NCBI GenBank assembly: GCA_030690365.1
Contig: JAUYGX010000010.1
Location: 49,759 to 113,758, forward strand
Origin: Bacteroidales bacterium
Lineage (GTDB): Bacteria > Bacteroidota > Bacteroidia > Bacteroidales > F082
DNA: 64,000 bases
Direction: 5' to 3'
The position numbers were made by a program, and so were the translations under genes. Below the pieces are notes generated by a model that ran no database searches, was not told the origin of the DNA, and saw nothing but the letters and a program-made list of their open reading frames with translations. Positions 47,546 to 55,700 of the stretch are shown here, piece after piece. The stretch's first letter is position 1. Each line of letters starts with the position of its first letter.

Positions 47546-48223
47546 ATGGAAGCAAAAAAATCAAAAAACGCCGACCTGGAAAGCAAGCGGTCCTTGTTCT
47601 TTCAAATAGGTCTGATCCTCACCCTGATCGCCGTATTCATGGCCTTTGAATACAAAAGTTACGAACCAGTCAACACAGTACTCATGCCGAGATCAGTTGA
47701 CAACACTCCTGAAGATTATATTGATATCACTGTTCAAAAAACCAAACTTCCGCCGGAACCTCAACGGCAACCCATTGTACTTACCATTGTTGATAACACA
47801 GTGGAAATTGATGATGATCCTATTATTGATGTAAACGCCGGGGAATATACAGAAATTCCTGAATTTGTAGCAACCTTGCCCGAGGAGGCGCCCATTATCG
47901 ACAACACACCTGTAAAAGTACCCGAAGTCAATCCTGAATTCCCGGGAGGCCTTGCCGCGATGTATGCTTTTTTGAGCAGTATCATCCGTTATCCTGATAT
48001 GGCCATGCAGACAGGTATTCAGGGTGTTGTGTACATAGGGTTTATTGTTGAGAGAGATGGAAATATTACTGATGTTGAAGTCTTGCGTGGAATTGGCGGA
48101 GGTTGCGATGAAGAAGCTGTTCGCGTGGTTAAGTCGATGCCCAACTGGAATCCCGGTATGCAATTCAACCGTAAGGTCAGGGTTTCATATAATATCCCGG
48201 TAAGGTTTACCTTAAAAAACTAA
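47546..48223 (+). CDS. TonB-family energy transducer
   Basis: A 225-residue protein with one N-terminal membrane helix (about 17-33), a proline- and acidic-rich periplasmic linker (about 60-125), and a C-terminal TonB domain beginning NPEFPGGLAAMYAFL and ending VRVSYNIPVRFTLKN. It couples proton motive force to outer-membrane transporters; no ExbB/ExbD or receptor is adjacent. Its TAA stop codon is the first triplet of the palindromic element that follows. Confidence 0.9.
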   Translation: MEAKKSKNADLESKRSLFFQIGLILTLIAVFMAFEYKSYEPVNTVLMPRSVDNTPEDYIDITVQKTKLPPEPQRQPIVLTIVDNTVEIDDDPIIDVNAGEYTEIPEFVATLPEEAPIIDNTPVKVPEVNPEFPGGLAAMYAFLSSIIRYPDMAMQTGIQGVVYIGFIVERDGNITDVEVLRGIGGGCDEEAVRVVKSMPNWNPGMQFNRKVRVSYNIPVRFTLKN

Positions 48224-48389
48224 GAAACTGTCTGAATTTTGTTTTAAGACTCCGTTAGGAGCCAAATATGGGTAGAAGAACCATTTTATTTGTTGATATC
48301 GTCAGCCTCAGGCTGATGATATAAATTGAGTTATATTTCCTTTTCTACCCAACTATTTTCCCTACGGGGAAAATTTAGACAGTTTCTTA
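48221..48389. repeat. 169-bp palindromic REP/MITE-like element
   Basis: The ends are 20-bp inverted repeats matching 19/20 (48221-48240 and 48370-48389, TAAGAAACTGTCT...). Inside are a second pair, GGGTAGAA (48270-48277) / TTCTACCC (48343-48350), and a central hairpin, ATATCgTCAGCC / GGCTGAtGATAT (48296-48322). The whole can fold into one long interrupted stem. The left end overlaps the tonB stop codon. No target duplication is evident. The nested palindromes and the CTCCGTTAGGAGCC / CCCTACGGGG arms resemble REP elements mobilised in trans. Confidence 0.75.
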
Positions 48390-48646
48390 TTGTTTTTTGA
48401 AAAATATCTGTCAATCATCATTTTTACTTCGCTTAACCAAACTTGTCTCTGGTTTAAATCACTATTTACAATAATCCGAAACATCCTCCTGTCAAATTGT
48501 TTTACTCCGAAAAAATCAAAAATACAGTTTTTCCAAATCGTATCAAGTGGGTCTTTAAATATATTATTTTCTCTTTCTTCACTTGTATTCGATGTGTTGA
48601 ATACTAATCCAATTTTTTCTTTAACGTTTGTTTTTTTGTGATTAAA
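48362..48646 (-). pseudogene. C-terminal remnant of a flavodoxin-fold NAD(P)H oxidoreductase
   Basis: A 94-codon open frame with no start codon. LVFNTSNTSEEREN, FKDPLDTIWKNCIFDFFGVK and RRMFRIIVNSDLNQRQVWL match the last third of the NQO1/KefF-like (Flavodoxin_2) oxidoreductases, which are about 180-200 residues. The FMN-binding N-terminus is absent. The frame begins directly after the stop of the metallo-beta-lactamase remnant, in the same reading frame, and runs into the right arm of the palindromic element. Confidence 0.75.
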
Positions 48647-49172
48647 CTATTTTAGAGCCATAAGTTCCTTTAATCTCTTACCAGCCTCACGGTCATGAGA
48701 AGGAAGGAACACCAGTTTATTAACTACTATTTTTGTTTCAGGAAAATGTTTTAAGCCATCAATATGGTCAAGGTGCAAATGTGTCAGGAATACAGCTTTA
48801 ACATCTTTTGGTTTGATATTTAATTTCAAAAGTTGTTTGTCAATTTCCTGCTCCCTGCTTATTTGAAACCGGAACATTGCTCTGTTCAACCAATTGGCAA
48901 ACACACCTGAAGATTTAAAATAGCCGGGCGTTTGTATATTTGAATTTTCACCTGTATCAATTATAAAAATACCCTCAGGATGCTCAATAACCCAAACCCA
49001 TATTGGCATCCATTCGGTAAATTTTTTATCAAAAATAAAATCCAATTTGGCAAACATACCTGTTTTTTTACTTTCACTGAATTTTTTTTACGGAAACCGA
49101 ACCTGTAGAAATAGCGTGTATTTTTACAGGAATTTTATTAATTGTCAGTTCAATGCTTTCGTTGCTAAACAT
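48647..49172 (-). pseudogene. Frameshifted, internally deleted MBL-fold metallo-hydrolase gene
   Basis: Reading starts at an ATG at 49172 (MFSNESIELTINKIP...) and stops at a TGA after HAISTGSVSVKK. Dropping one A from the run of eight at 49082-49089 restores the frame into the 136-codon ORF at 48647-49057 (KLDFIFDKKFTEWMPIWVWVIEHPEG). The metal motif THLHLDHIDGL is present, but only ~35 residues follow. The end, LPSHDREAGKRL, matches the very C-terminus of AHL-lactonase-like proteins, so about 100 internal residues, including the later zinc ligands, are gone. The alpha/beta hydrolase gene ends 10 bp upstream. Confidence 0.75.
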
Positions 49173-49182
49173 ATAAAGTAGT

Positions 49183-50130
49183 TTATCCAACTATTTTTTC
49201 GTCCAACAGTTTTACAAATTTTTCGGGTTCTTCATATTGTGGCATGTGTGCGGAATTTTCAAAAACAGAAAATGATTTTGTACGGGCTTGTAAATAATCA
49301 TAAAAGGCAACAGCCGTTTGATATGGGGCTATACCATCTAATTTGCCCTGAATAAAATGTACCGGAACCTGAACAGATTTTATGTTGTCAAAAAGATTAA
49401 GGGTATCTAATTCGGGGAGCAGTGCATTTTGGCAAAATTCCATTCCTTTAATCGTTTTGGGAATATCCTTAAAACTATATGATTTACTGAAAAGCATATT
49501 CTTGATGGTGGATAATAGCAATTGGTTATAGTTGCTGCCTGTTTTTATTCCACCTAAATCTGTGAGTAACTTAGCACGTTCCTGGAATATTTTTGTTTCA
49601 ATAATTGGTTTTTGCCCTAACTCAATTACTTTTTTTATAAGCTTGTTATTGTTTTTTTCTTTGGCTTTAGCCATAGCAAATTCTATAGCATATTTATTTG
49701 ACGTTGGAATATCAATATCAATACCTACTAAAAACAATTGGCTAAAAATTTCGGCATCTCTTATTGCTGCCATTAGGCTTGTAGTTGCACCAATGGAATA
49801 ACCTATAAGAATTGCTTTGTCTTTATTATATTTCTTTAATAGGTATTTAGTACATTCAATGACATCATCTGTTAACTGGGAAAAGTTTATTGTTTTTGGG
49901 TCAATACTTTTATTGAAAGATTTACCACATCCTCGCTGGTCCCAATAAGCAACCATGTAATTATTTTCGAGATGTAATAATTTTTCCATTGTACCAGCTT
50001 CGGCAATAATTGGCATACCGGGACCTGCCTGAACATGAAGAATAAGTGGAGCATTTGCTTTTTCCCCACGAATAAGGATCCATTGTTCAGAGTTACTGAT
50101 TTTTACTTTTTCTAAAGTATTTATTTCCAT
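49183..50130 (-). CDS. Alpha/beta hydrolase (proline-iminopeptidase-like)
   Basis: A 315-residue enzyme with a clear triad: nucleophile Ser in GYSIGATTS near residue 112, Asp in GKLDGIAP and His in NSAHMPQYEEP near residue 294. The oxyanion region is HVQAGPGMP and YWDQRGCGKS near residue 62 resembles prolyl aminopeptidases. Substrate unknown. It follows a CRP/FNR-type regulator gene after 63 bp and has its own perfect -7 element, TATCTTTG, on the minus strand at 50145-50152. The metallo-hydrolase remnant begins 10 bp after it, suggesting a former operon. Confidence 0.88.
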   Translation of the reverse strand: MEINTLEKVKISNSEQWILIRGEKANAPLILHVQAGPGMPIIAEAGTMEKLLHLENNYMVAYWDQRGCGKSFNKSIDPKTINFSQLTDDVIECTKYLLKKYNKDKAILIGYSIGATTSLMAAIRDAEIFSQLFLVGIDIDIPTSNKYAIEFAMAKAKEKNNNKLIKKVIELGQKPIIETKIFQERAKLLTDLGGIKTGSNYNQLLLSTIKNMLFSKSYSFKDIPKTIKGMEFCQNALLPELDTLNLFDNIKSVQVPVHFIQGKLDGIAPYQTAVAFYDYLQARTKSFSVFENSAHMPQYEEPEKFVKLLDEKIVG

Positions 50131-50193
50131 ATCTTTTTTTGATACAAAGATAAAGTCAGGCTGAAATGAATATCGTTCGCAATTGTTAAGAAA

Positions 50194-50757
50194 TTAGTTT
50201 TCTGCTCTAAGACGACTAAGGTGTTGAGGACTAATACCTAAGTATGATGCGATATGATACTGTGTTGCATTTTGCAATATTTGTGGATTGGTAACAAGTA
50301 GTTCTTGATACCGTTGTTTTGGAGTTTGCAGAATAAAAGATACAGTTCTTTTATAAAAACGCAAAAAGGTAAATTCAACAATAACACGATGTAAATGCTC
50401 AAGAGCCGGAGCCGTTTTACAAAGTTCATTAAAATCGTTATAGGAGAATATTGTTAATGCGGTTTTTTGCATAGCCACAATACTGGCATGAGGTGATGAA
50501 TTGTCAATAATAGAAGGAAGGTCAGCACAAAAATCGTTTTCAAAATAAAAGAAGTCGGTTATTTCATTGCCCTCCATAACATAGAATTTTCTTAAATAAC
50601 CGTCTTCTAAAAATGCTATCTTATCGTTTTTCTTTCCGGATTCAATCCAGTAATCGCCTTTTTTTAGTTGAGAAGTAGTTGTGATTTCCAAAAATTTATT
50701 GCAATCCTCTTCTGATAATGGGGCTATTTTTTTTAGCACTTGAATTATTTTACTCAT
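50194..50757 (-). CDS. CRP/FNR-family transcriptional regulator (1)
   Basis: A 187-residue regulator: cNMP-binding-type beta-roll (about 15-120) with LKKGDYWIESGKKNDKIAFL, a dimerisation helix, and a C-terminal winged helix, QYHIASYLGISPQHLSRLR. The phosphate-binding cassette is degenerate, so a cyclic nucleotide ligand is doubtful; there are no FNR cysteines. It lies upstream of the alpha/beta hydrolase gene on the same strand and is the first of three similar regulators within 6 kb. Confidence 0.88.
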   Translation of the reverse strand: MSKIIQVLKKIAPLSEEDCNKFLEITTTSQLKKGDYWIESGKKNDKIAFLEDGYLRKFYVMEGNEITDFFYFENDFCADLPSIIDNSSPHASIVAMQKTALTIFSYNDFNELCKTAPALEHLHRVIVEFTFLRFYKRTVSFILQTPKQRYQELLVTNPQILQNATQYHIASYLGISPQHLSRLRAEN

Positions 50758-50859
50758 GTTTTCGATTTATGCAATATGAAATGTAAAGATAAAAAGGATT
50801 AATACTAGCTTCGTTCACATTTGCTAAGAAATTGAGTGCTGACAAATTTAAGTGCGGAG

Positions 50860-51393
50860 TTACTTTAAGTTTCTATGGGGGATTGAATGATTATTTTTTT
50901 TATCAAGAGGCAGGTAAATTGCTATTATCAGGCTACTCAAAAACATCATCATATTAAATGCTCCAAACATATCTTCCATACTTTTTAATATAACATATTT
51001 GGGTATGGCTGTCATAATTTGTTGTTGATGAATAGCAATTGCAGTCACTTTTTCTGCAAGTAGGGTAATGTTGATTGAATTAATAATTATCAGGATGATA
51101 AGCAACTGGACAATAGTAATCCATTTTCCTCTAAAAAACCCATATTGCTTACAACTTAAAATAATAGCACTCACCACAATTAAAATTAGACCCGGAATGA
51201 TCAGCGTGAATATTATTTTTGAAACAAATAACCGTTGCCAATAAATTGAATCAATCGAAGGGGAATTGCCCAGGACAATATTCATAACTATAGAGGAAAA
51301 AATACTGCCCAAACTCAAAATAAAACCAATAATTGCAAGTAATTGAAATGTTTTTATAAAATTGCTTGTCTTGTTTAAAGTTTGGTGTTCCAT
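50860..51393 (-). CDS. Four-helix membrane protein of unknown function
   Basis: A 177-residue protein with four hydrophobic segments (about 15-35, 52-82, 92-115 and 140-165) and a polar C-terminus, DKKNNHSIPHRNLK. No family recognised. The start is the ATG at 51393 (MEHQTLNKTSNF); the longer frame adds a leader-like stretch. It lies 70 bp downstream of the second CRP/FNR-type regulator on the same strand, so it may be that regulator's target. Confidence 0.65.
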   Translation of the reverse strand: MEHQTLNKTSNFIKTFQLLAIIGFILSLGSIFSSIVMNIVLGNSPSIDSIYWQRLFVSKIIFTLIIPGLILIVVSAIILSCKQYGFFRGKWITIVQLLIILIIINSINITLLAEKVTAIAIHQQQIMTAIPKYVILKSMEDMFGAFNMMMFLSSLIIAIYLPLDKKNNHSIPHRNLK

Positions 51394-51463
51394 TGTATAC
51401 AAATTTAATTTTACACAAAGGAACAAATGGTTCAGTCAAAAATCATTACCATAGGGTAACAAA

Positions 51464-52036
51464 TTATTTTTTCACTAATTGCCGTCGGATTCGGCTTAAA
51501 GATTGAGGTGTTACTCCAACAAAAGAAGCAATATAATACTGCGGTATTCGCTGTTGAATATGACTGAATGAAGACATAAAATTCAAATACCGCTGTTCAG
51601 CTGCATCAGTGTGCGAAGAAATAATATGATTGATAGCTTTGGTAAAAACATCTTCCAACAACAACCTGCCAAACCGTTCGCCGAATTTTACTTTACTATA
51701 AAATAGCTGCATATTGCTATAGGAGATAGAATATATTGTTGTATCCTCCAAGGCGATTATTGATTTTTTTGATATTGCTTTATTGATAAAACTTTCGTAA
51801 TCGCAAACAAAATCATATTCTGTACTAAAATAAAATGTTTCTTCTTCCCCATTATTTATTATACAATGCCTGAGAAGCCCATTATTTATGTATGCAAACT
51901 CTTTACAAACTCCCCCCTCTGTTAAAAAAGAATCATTTACTTTCAATTCCTTTTTAACAAATAGTTGATCAATTATGTTGATATCTTCATCAGATAAGGA
52001 AATATAATGATTTATTGCTTTAATTAGGTTTTGCAT
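51464..52036 (-). CDS. CRP/FNR-family transcriptional regulator (2)
   Basis: A 190-residue paralogue of regulators 1 and 4: beta-roll with FLTEGGVCKEFAYINNGLLRH, central helix, and winged helix YYIASFVGVTPQSLSRIRRQL. As in the others, the cyclic-nucleotide cassette is not conserved. It precedes the four-helix membrane protein gene. Confidence 0.88.
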   Translation of the reverse strand: MQNLIKAINHYISLSDEDINIIDQLFVKKELKVNDSFLTEGGVCKEFAYINNGLLRHCIINNGEEETFYFSTEYDFVCDYESFINKAISKKSIIALEDTTIYSISYSNMQLFYSKVKFGERFGRLLLEDVFTKAINHIISSHTDAAEQRYLNFMSSFSHIQQRIPQYYIASFVGVTPQSLSRIRRQLVKK

Positions 52037-52203
52037 AACACGTCAAAAATTAGGCGTCATTCATTTATCAATTAACATTATCGAAAAATAATACAAAATC
52101 ATTTATTCACCTACGTTAATTTTTTATAATTCACATTCTTATGGTTCACAAAGTTCCACATTCTGTACCAATTTGTCTGTCGTTTAATTATTGCACGGTA
52201 TTT

Positions 52204-52491
52204 TTAGTAATGGTGCTGTTCAGAGAAAGAACTGTAATGTGTTACATATTCGTTTTCCTTAATAAACCCCATTGTTATTTCGTTACCATTGTGGTCAATA
52301 TAAAATGCTCGAATAAGTCCGCTATAAATAAAGCCCATGCGTTTTTGTATTTCACCTGCTTTGAGGTAAATCGAATTCTTTACCAATTCTGAAACTGACA
52401 AGTTACTCTTTACAAATAATAATTCTTCGTCCGAAATTTCAGGACTTAAAGTTTTATATCTATTGAGATATGAATGGATAATATCTTTCAT
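52204..52491 (-). pseudogene. Truncated CRP/FNR-family regulator (3), N-terminal half only
   Basis: A 95-codon frame holding the first half of the same regulator type: SIYLKAGEIQKRMGFIYSGLIRAFYID followed by GFIKENEYVTHYSSF. It stops at residue 95, in the middle of the beta-roll, and the dimerisation helix and winged helix are missing; I find no continuation in the 170 bp downstream. It is therefore not able to bind DNA. A former full-length gene of about 190 codons is inferred. Confidence 0.75.
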
Positions 52492-52549
52492 AATGGATAG
52501 CGTTATTTTTCAGGCATTACGCTTAATGACCTCCCCATTTTATTTAAGG

Positions 52550-53794
52550 TCACTCGTCAAATTTTTTGAATATTGAACTTGCAATATGTCCACCAAAGCC
52601 AAAAGTGTTACTCATTGCATACGTTACATTTCTTTGTTGTGAGTTACCAAGTGTGAAATTAAATTTGTCGGCAAAGTTAGGTTCTACTTGTTGTGTATTT
52701 ATAGTAGGTGGTATCATGTTTTCTTGAATAGCTTTTATGCAAGCAACAGCTTCAATTGCCCCTGCTGCGCCAAGCAAATGTCCTGTCATTGATTTTGTTG
52801 CACTGATGTTTGCATTGGGTTTTATTCCAAACACTTTTTCCATAGCTTTCAATTCGCTCAAATCGCCCGTTGGAGTTGAAGTAGCATGCGCATTGATATA
52901 GTCAATTTCACTTGAATTTATACCGGCTTCTTCCAATGCAAGTGTCATTCCCAGAATTGCTCCTTCTCCTTCCGGATGTGTACCTGTGAGGTGATACGCA
53001 TCTGCCGCAAGTCCACCACCAACAATTTCAGCAAGTATAACTGCATTTCTTTTTATGGCGTGTTCATAGCATTCAAGAATAATTGCACCTGCACCTTCGC
53101 CTAAAACAAAACCGTCTCTTGTGGAATCAAAAGGTTTTGAAGCTTTGCTAAAGTTATCATTTAAAGTTGATAAGGCTTTAGAAGCATTGAACCCCCCTAT
53201 TGAAGTTTGTGTGATGGAAGCCTCCGAACCACCTGTAATAATCATATCTGCTTTGTTCCAACGGATATAATTAAATGCGTCAATGATAGCGGTATTACTT
53301 GCCGAACACGCGGAAGCCGTTGTATAATTTATTCCTCTGAGACCGTATTTAATTGATATTACGCCAGATGCAATATTTATTATCCTTTTTGGAATAAAAA
53401 ACGGATTAAATCTCGGTGTACCATCGCCCATTTTAAATTCGCCAAATTGCTCTTCAAAAGTAGTAACACCACCATCTCCGGAACCCCATATTACACCAAT
53501 TCTATCCTTATTCAAAGTGGCAAAATTTAGGTTTGCATTTTTTATCGCCTCGTCAGTTACGGCTAAAGCATATTGAGTAAAAAGGTCGTATTTCCTTATT
53601 TCATTTTTCTCAAAAATATTTTGAGGGTCAAAATTCTTTACTTCACACGCAAAGTTCGTTTTAAATTTTGATGTGTCAAATTTGGTAATCAATGATGCTC
53701 CACTTATTCCATTAATCAATGAATGCCAATATTGAGCAACATTGTTTCCTATTGGAGTTACTGCTCCTAATCCTGTAATTACAACTCTTCTCAT
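52550..53794 (-). CDS. fabF: Beta-ketoacyl-ACP synthase II (accessory FabF)
   Basis: A 414-residue thiolase-fold condensing enzyme with the Cys-His-His site: TASACSASN (Cys near 163), NAHATSTPTGD and SMTGHLLGAAG, plus MSNTFGFGGH at the end. It elongates acyl-ACP with malonyl-ACP. No acpP, fabD, fabG or fabZ is adjacent, unlike the housekeeping copy. Its ATG overlaps the stop of a TetR-type gene by one base (TAATG), so the pair is translated together. A role in altering membrane lipids under control of that regulator is inference. Confidence 0.93.
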   Translation of the reverse strand: MRRVVITGLGAVTPIGNNVAQYWHSLINGISGASLITKFDTSKFKTNFACEVKNFDPQNIFEKNEIRKYDLFTQYALAVTDEAIKNANLNFATLNKDRIGVIWGSGDGGVTTFEEQFGEFKMGDGTPRFNPFFIPKRIINIASGVISIKYGLRGINYTTASACSASNTAIIDAFNYIRWNKADMIITGGSEASITQTSIGGFNASKALSTLNDNFSKASKPFDSTRDGFVLGEGAGAIILECYEHAIKRNAVILAEIVGGGLAADAYHLTGTHPEGEGAILGMTLALEEAGINSSEIDYINAHATSTPTGDLSELKAMEKVFGIKPNANISATKSMTGHLLGAAGAIEAVACIKAIQENMIPPTINTQQVEPNFADKFNFTLGNSQQRNVTYAMSNTFGFGGHIASSIFKKFDE

Positions 53795-54351
53795 TAATTA
53801 TGTGGTTCTAAATCTCTAATTATGGCTTCTTTTACAATCTCAAAATCCTCATCATTGGTAAGGCGCGATAATTGAACTATTGCTAAAATATTTGTTATTA
53901 TCATTAATGCTTTTGTTCTTGATGTATTTTGAAATTCAAAGACACCTTGGTTTTTTCCGTCCGTTAAAACTTCAGTAACCCAAAGCAATACAAGTTCAGC
54001 AAAGGTTTTTAATTCGTTTTTTATCTTGTCATCAACCGTGTTTAAATCCGTTGCTAAAGAACCCACAAGACAAACTTTATTTTCTAATTTGATTTGAGAA
54101 TAGATTGATAGAAACCTTTTTAGCTTTAACAAGGGTGATTTGTCTGCTAATTCTGCTTTAAAATGCTCAAAGCGTTCAATATGTTCCTTTATCGTAGCCA
54201 CACCCAAGTCCGTCTTGGTTGGGAAATGATAATGGATAGAAGCCGTTTTAATACCTATTTTGTTAGAAATATCTTTAAAGCTAAAAGCATTAAAACCATT
54301 ACTTCTAATGAGTTGGTCGGCAGTGTCAATTATAATTTCTCTTGTAGTCAT
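53794..54351 (-). CDS. TetR-family transcriptional regulator
   Basis: A 185-residue regulator with an N-terminal TetR helix-turn-helix, IIIDTADQLIRSNGFNAFSF, then KDISNKIGIKTASIHYHFPTK, and a helical ligand domain. The start is the ATG at 54351; the frame extends to 54372, but that stretch overlaps a perfect promoter element. The gene is coupled to fabF by a one-base overlap. A palindrome between its -33 and -7 elements looks like its own operator. Confidence 0.92.
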   Translation of the reverse strand: MTTREIIIDTADQLIRSNGFNAFSFKDISNKIGIKTASIHYHFPTKTDLGVATIKEHIERFEHFKAELADKSPLLKLKRFLSIYSQIKLENKVCLVGSLATDLNTVDDKIKNELKTFAELVLLWVTEVLTDGKNQGVFEFQNTSRTKALMIITNILAIVQLSRLTNDEDFEIVKEAIIRDLEPHN

Positions 54352-54369
54352 CAAATACAAATCTTTTTG

Positions 54370-54400
54370 CAAAGATACTACCTATTAGTAGATAGGCAAA
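54370..54400 (-). promoter_or_regulatory. Promoter of tetR-fabF
   Basis: On the minus strand: TTTG (-33) at 54397-54400, a 19-bp spacer and a perfect TATCTTTG (-7) at 54370-54377, 18 bp before the ATG. Confidence 0.7.
54381..54396. promoter_or_regulatory. Candidate TetR operator
   Basis: Palindrome CCTAT-TAGTAG-ATAGG exactly filling most of the promoter spacer. Its position and length suit repression by the TetR protein encoded just downstream. Confidence 0.6.
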
Positions 54401-54456
54401 TTAATTAGCAATTTATTTTGCAATTTGTAGGGACAAAGCCTGTATTGATACGGGAA

Positions 54457-54473
54457 ACGAGGTAGAACCTCGT
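54457..54473. repeat. Short hairpin between tetR and the lipoprotein gene
   Basis: Perfect 7-bp stem ACGAGGT / ACCTCGT with a 3-base loop in an otherwise unassigned 130-bp gap. No T-run follows, so it is not a classic terminator. Confidence 0.4.
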
Positions 54474-54529
54474 CTCAATAGGAGAGCAACATCACCGGAA
54501 TATCCAGTTTGCCCGATTGACCACTTTTG

Positions 54530-55630
54530 TTATTCTATTCTATATTTTCCAATGTGGTCAGTTAAGTCTCCGCCCAGGTAAATATAACCATCATGCTCTT
54601 CAACGGAACTGGCTTCCGACACCAATTTACCCGTTGTGTCATAGTAAGTCTTTAAAATCTCACCGTTCTCGCTGATGTGCATAACCATTCCAAATGGTTC
54701 TTGTTTGGGTTGAAGCCAAAGAGGAACTCCGTATATGAGTTTTTTTATTCCTGTTTTTGGTTGAATTTTATCCAACAAATCATCTCGGCGGGTTGTAAAA
54801 CCAAGCCAAAAACTACCATCTTTCCTTCTTGAAATACCATTTGGTAAACCTGGTAAGTTATCCAGGAAAACATCTGTTTTGCCTTTATTTTCACCTTTCA
54901 ACCAATGTCTGACTACTCTGTATTTTGTTAAATCAACCATCAATACAAAATCATCATTTTTAGAAACAGCCACCCCATTCCCAAAAAAAGAACTGTCAAT
55001 TAGTGTTTTAACTTCTTTTGTTTTTGGTTTATAACTGTAAAGCCCGCCATCAGGCTTGACTTCAAACAAAATTTTTCGAACGTTTTTCCTACTGAAAGTA
55101 ACCTTTGAAGAAGTATTTGAAAAATAAATCATTCCATCACTGGCAATATCAACATCGTTAGGAATTAGAAACGGTTTCCCGTGTTCGTCATGGCTTGCCA
55201 GAATTGTAATTACACCTTTTTTATCAACGCTTATTAGTCCTCTTTTTTGGTCACAGGCAATCAGGTTTTCATTTTTGTCAAAATGTAGTCCTGTTACCCA
55301 AGCACCTGTATTACAAAATACAGTCACATGACCAGATGTGTCAATTTTCAAAATCCTGCCGTCAGTGAAGTCTGTTTTGGAAACATGAGCACCACAATAC
55401 AAATTTCCTTCTTTATCTGCTGCAATATCTTCAGGTCCATACCACCCATTTAGGTCTATCCACTGTGTGGTACTTAAAAGTTCATTTTCTGCCAGAACAC
55501 CTACTAATTCAGGTTTTATCGGGGGAGTCCAGGACAATGGTTTTAATGAACACGATTGAAATGTTGCACCTGCAATGAATCCCATCATCATTAGTGCGCT
55601 TAAAGTTTTAATAATGGCTTTAATTCTCAT
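54530..55630 (-). CDS. Strictosidine-synthase/SMP-30-like six-bladed propeller lipoprotein
   Basis: A 366-residue protein with a signal peptide ending near TFQSC (possible lipidation), then a beta-propeller: GPEDIAADKEGNLYCGAHV, VTGLHFDKNENLIACDQKRG, IPNDVDIASDGMIYFSNTSS and LPNGISRRKDGSFW. This order fits the strictosidine-synthase-like/APMAP and gluconolactonase group, lactone or ester hydrolases. Start at the ATG at 55630 (MRIKAIIK). It follows the fourth CRP/FNR-type regulator after 70 bp. Confidence 0.82.
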   Translation of the reverse strand: MRIKAIIKTLSALMMMGFIAGATFQSCSLKPLSWTPPIKPELVGVLAENELLSTTQWIDLNGWYGPEDIAADKEGNLYCGAHVSKTDFTDGRILKIDTSGHVTVFCNTGAWVTGLHFDKNENLIACDQKRGLISVDKKGVITILASHDEHGKPFLIPNDVDIASDGMIYFSNTSSKVTFSRKNVRKILFEVKPDGGLYSYKPKTKEVKTLIDSSFFGNGVAVSKNDDFVLMVDLTKYRVVRHWLKGENKGKTDVFLDNLPGLPNGISRRKDGSFWLGFTTRRDDLLDKIQPKTGIKKLIYGVPLWLQPKQEPFGMVMHISENGEILKTYYDTTGKLVSEASSVEEHDGYIYLGGDLTDHIGKYRIE

Positions 55631-55700
55631 TGAATCTTCTTTTTTTAAATTATTAAAATACAAAATAACCAGAACGAAAACTTGTTTGCATTGACAATTG

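Noticed and set aside
48390..48641. 83-codon plus-strand frame
   Set aside because: The opposite strand carries a clear oxidoreductase remnant; this frame is its shadow.
52141..52392. 83-codon plus-strand frame
   Set aside because: Antisense to the truncated CRP/FNR gene, without motif.
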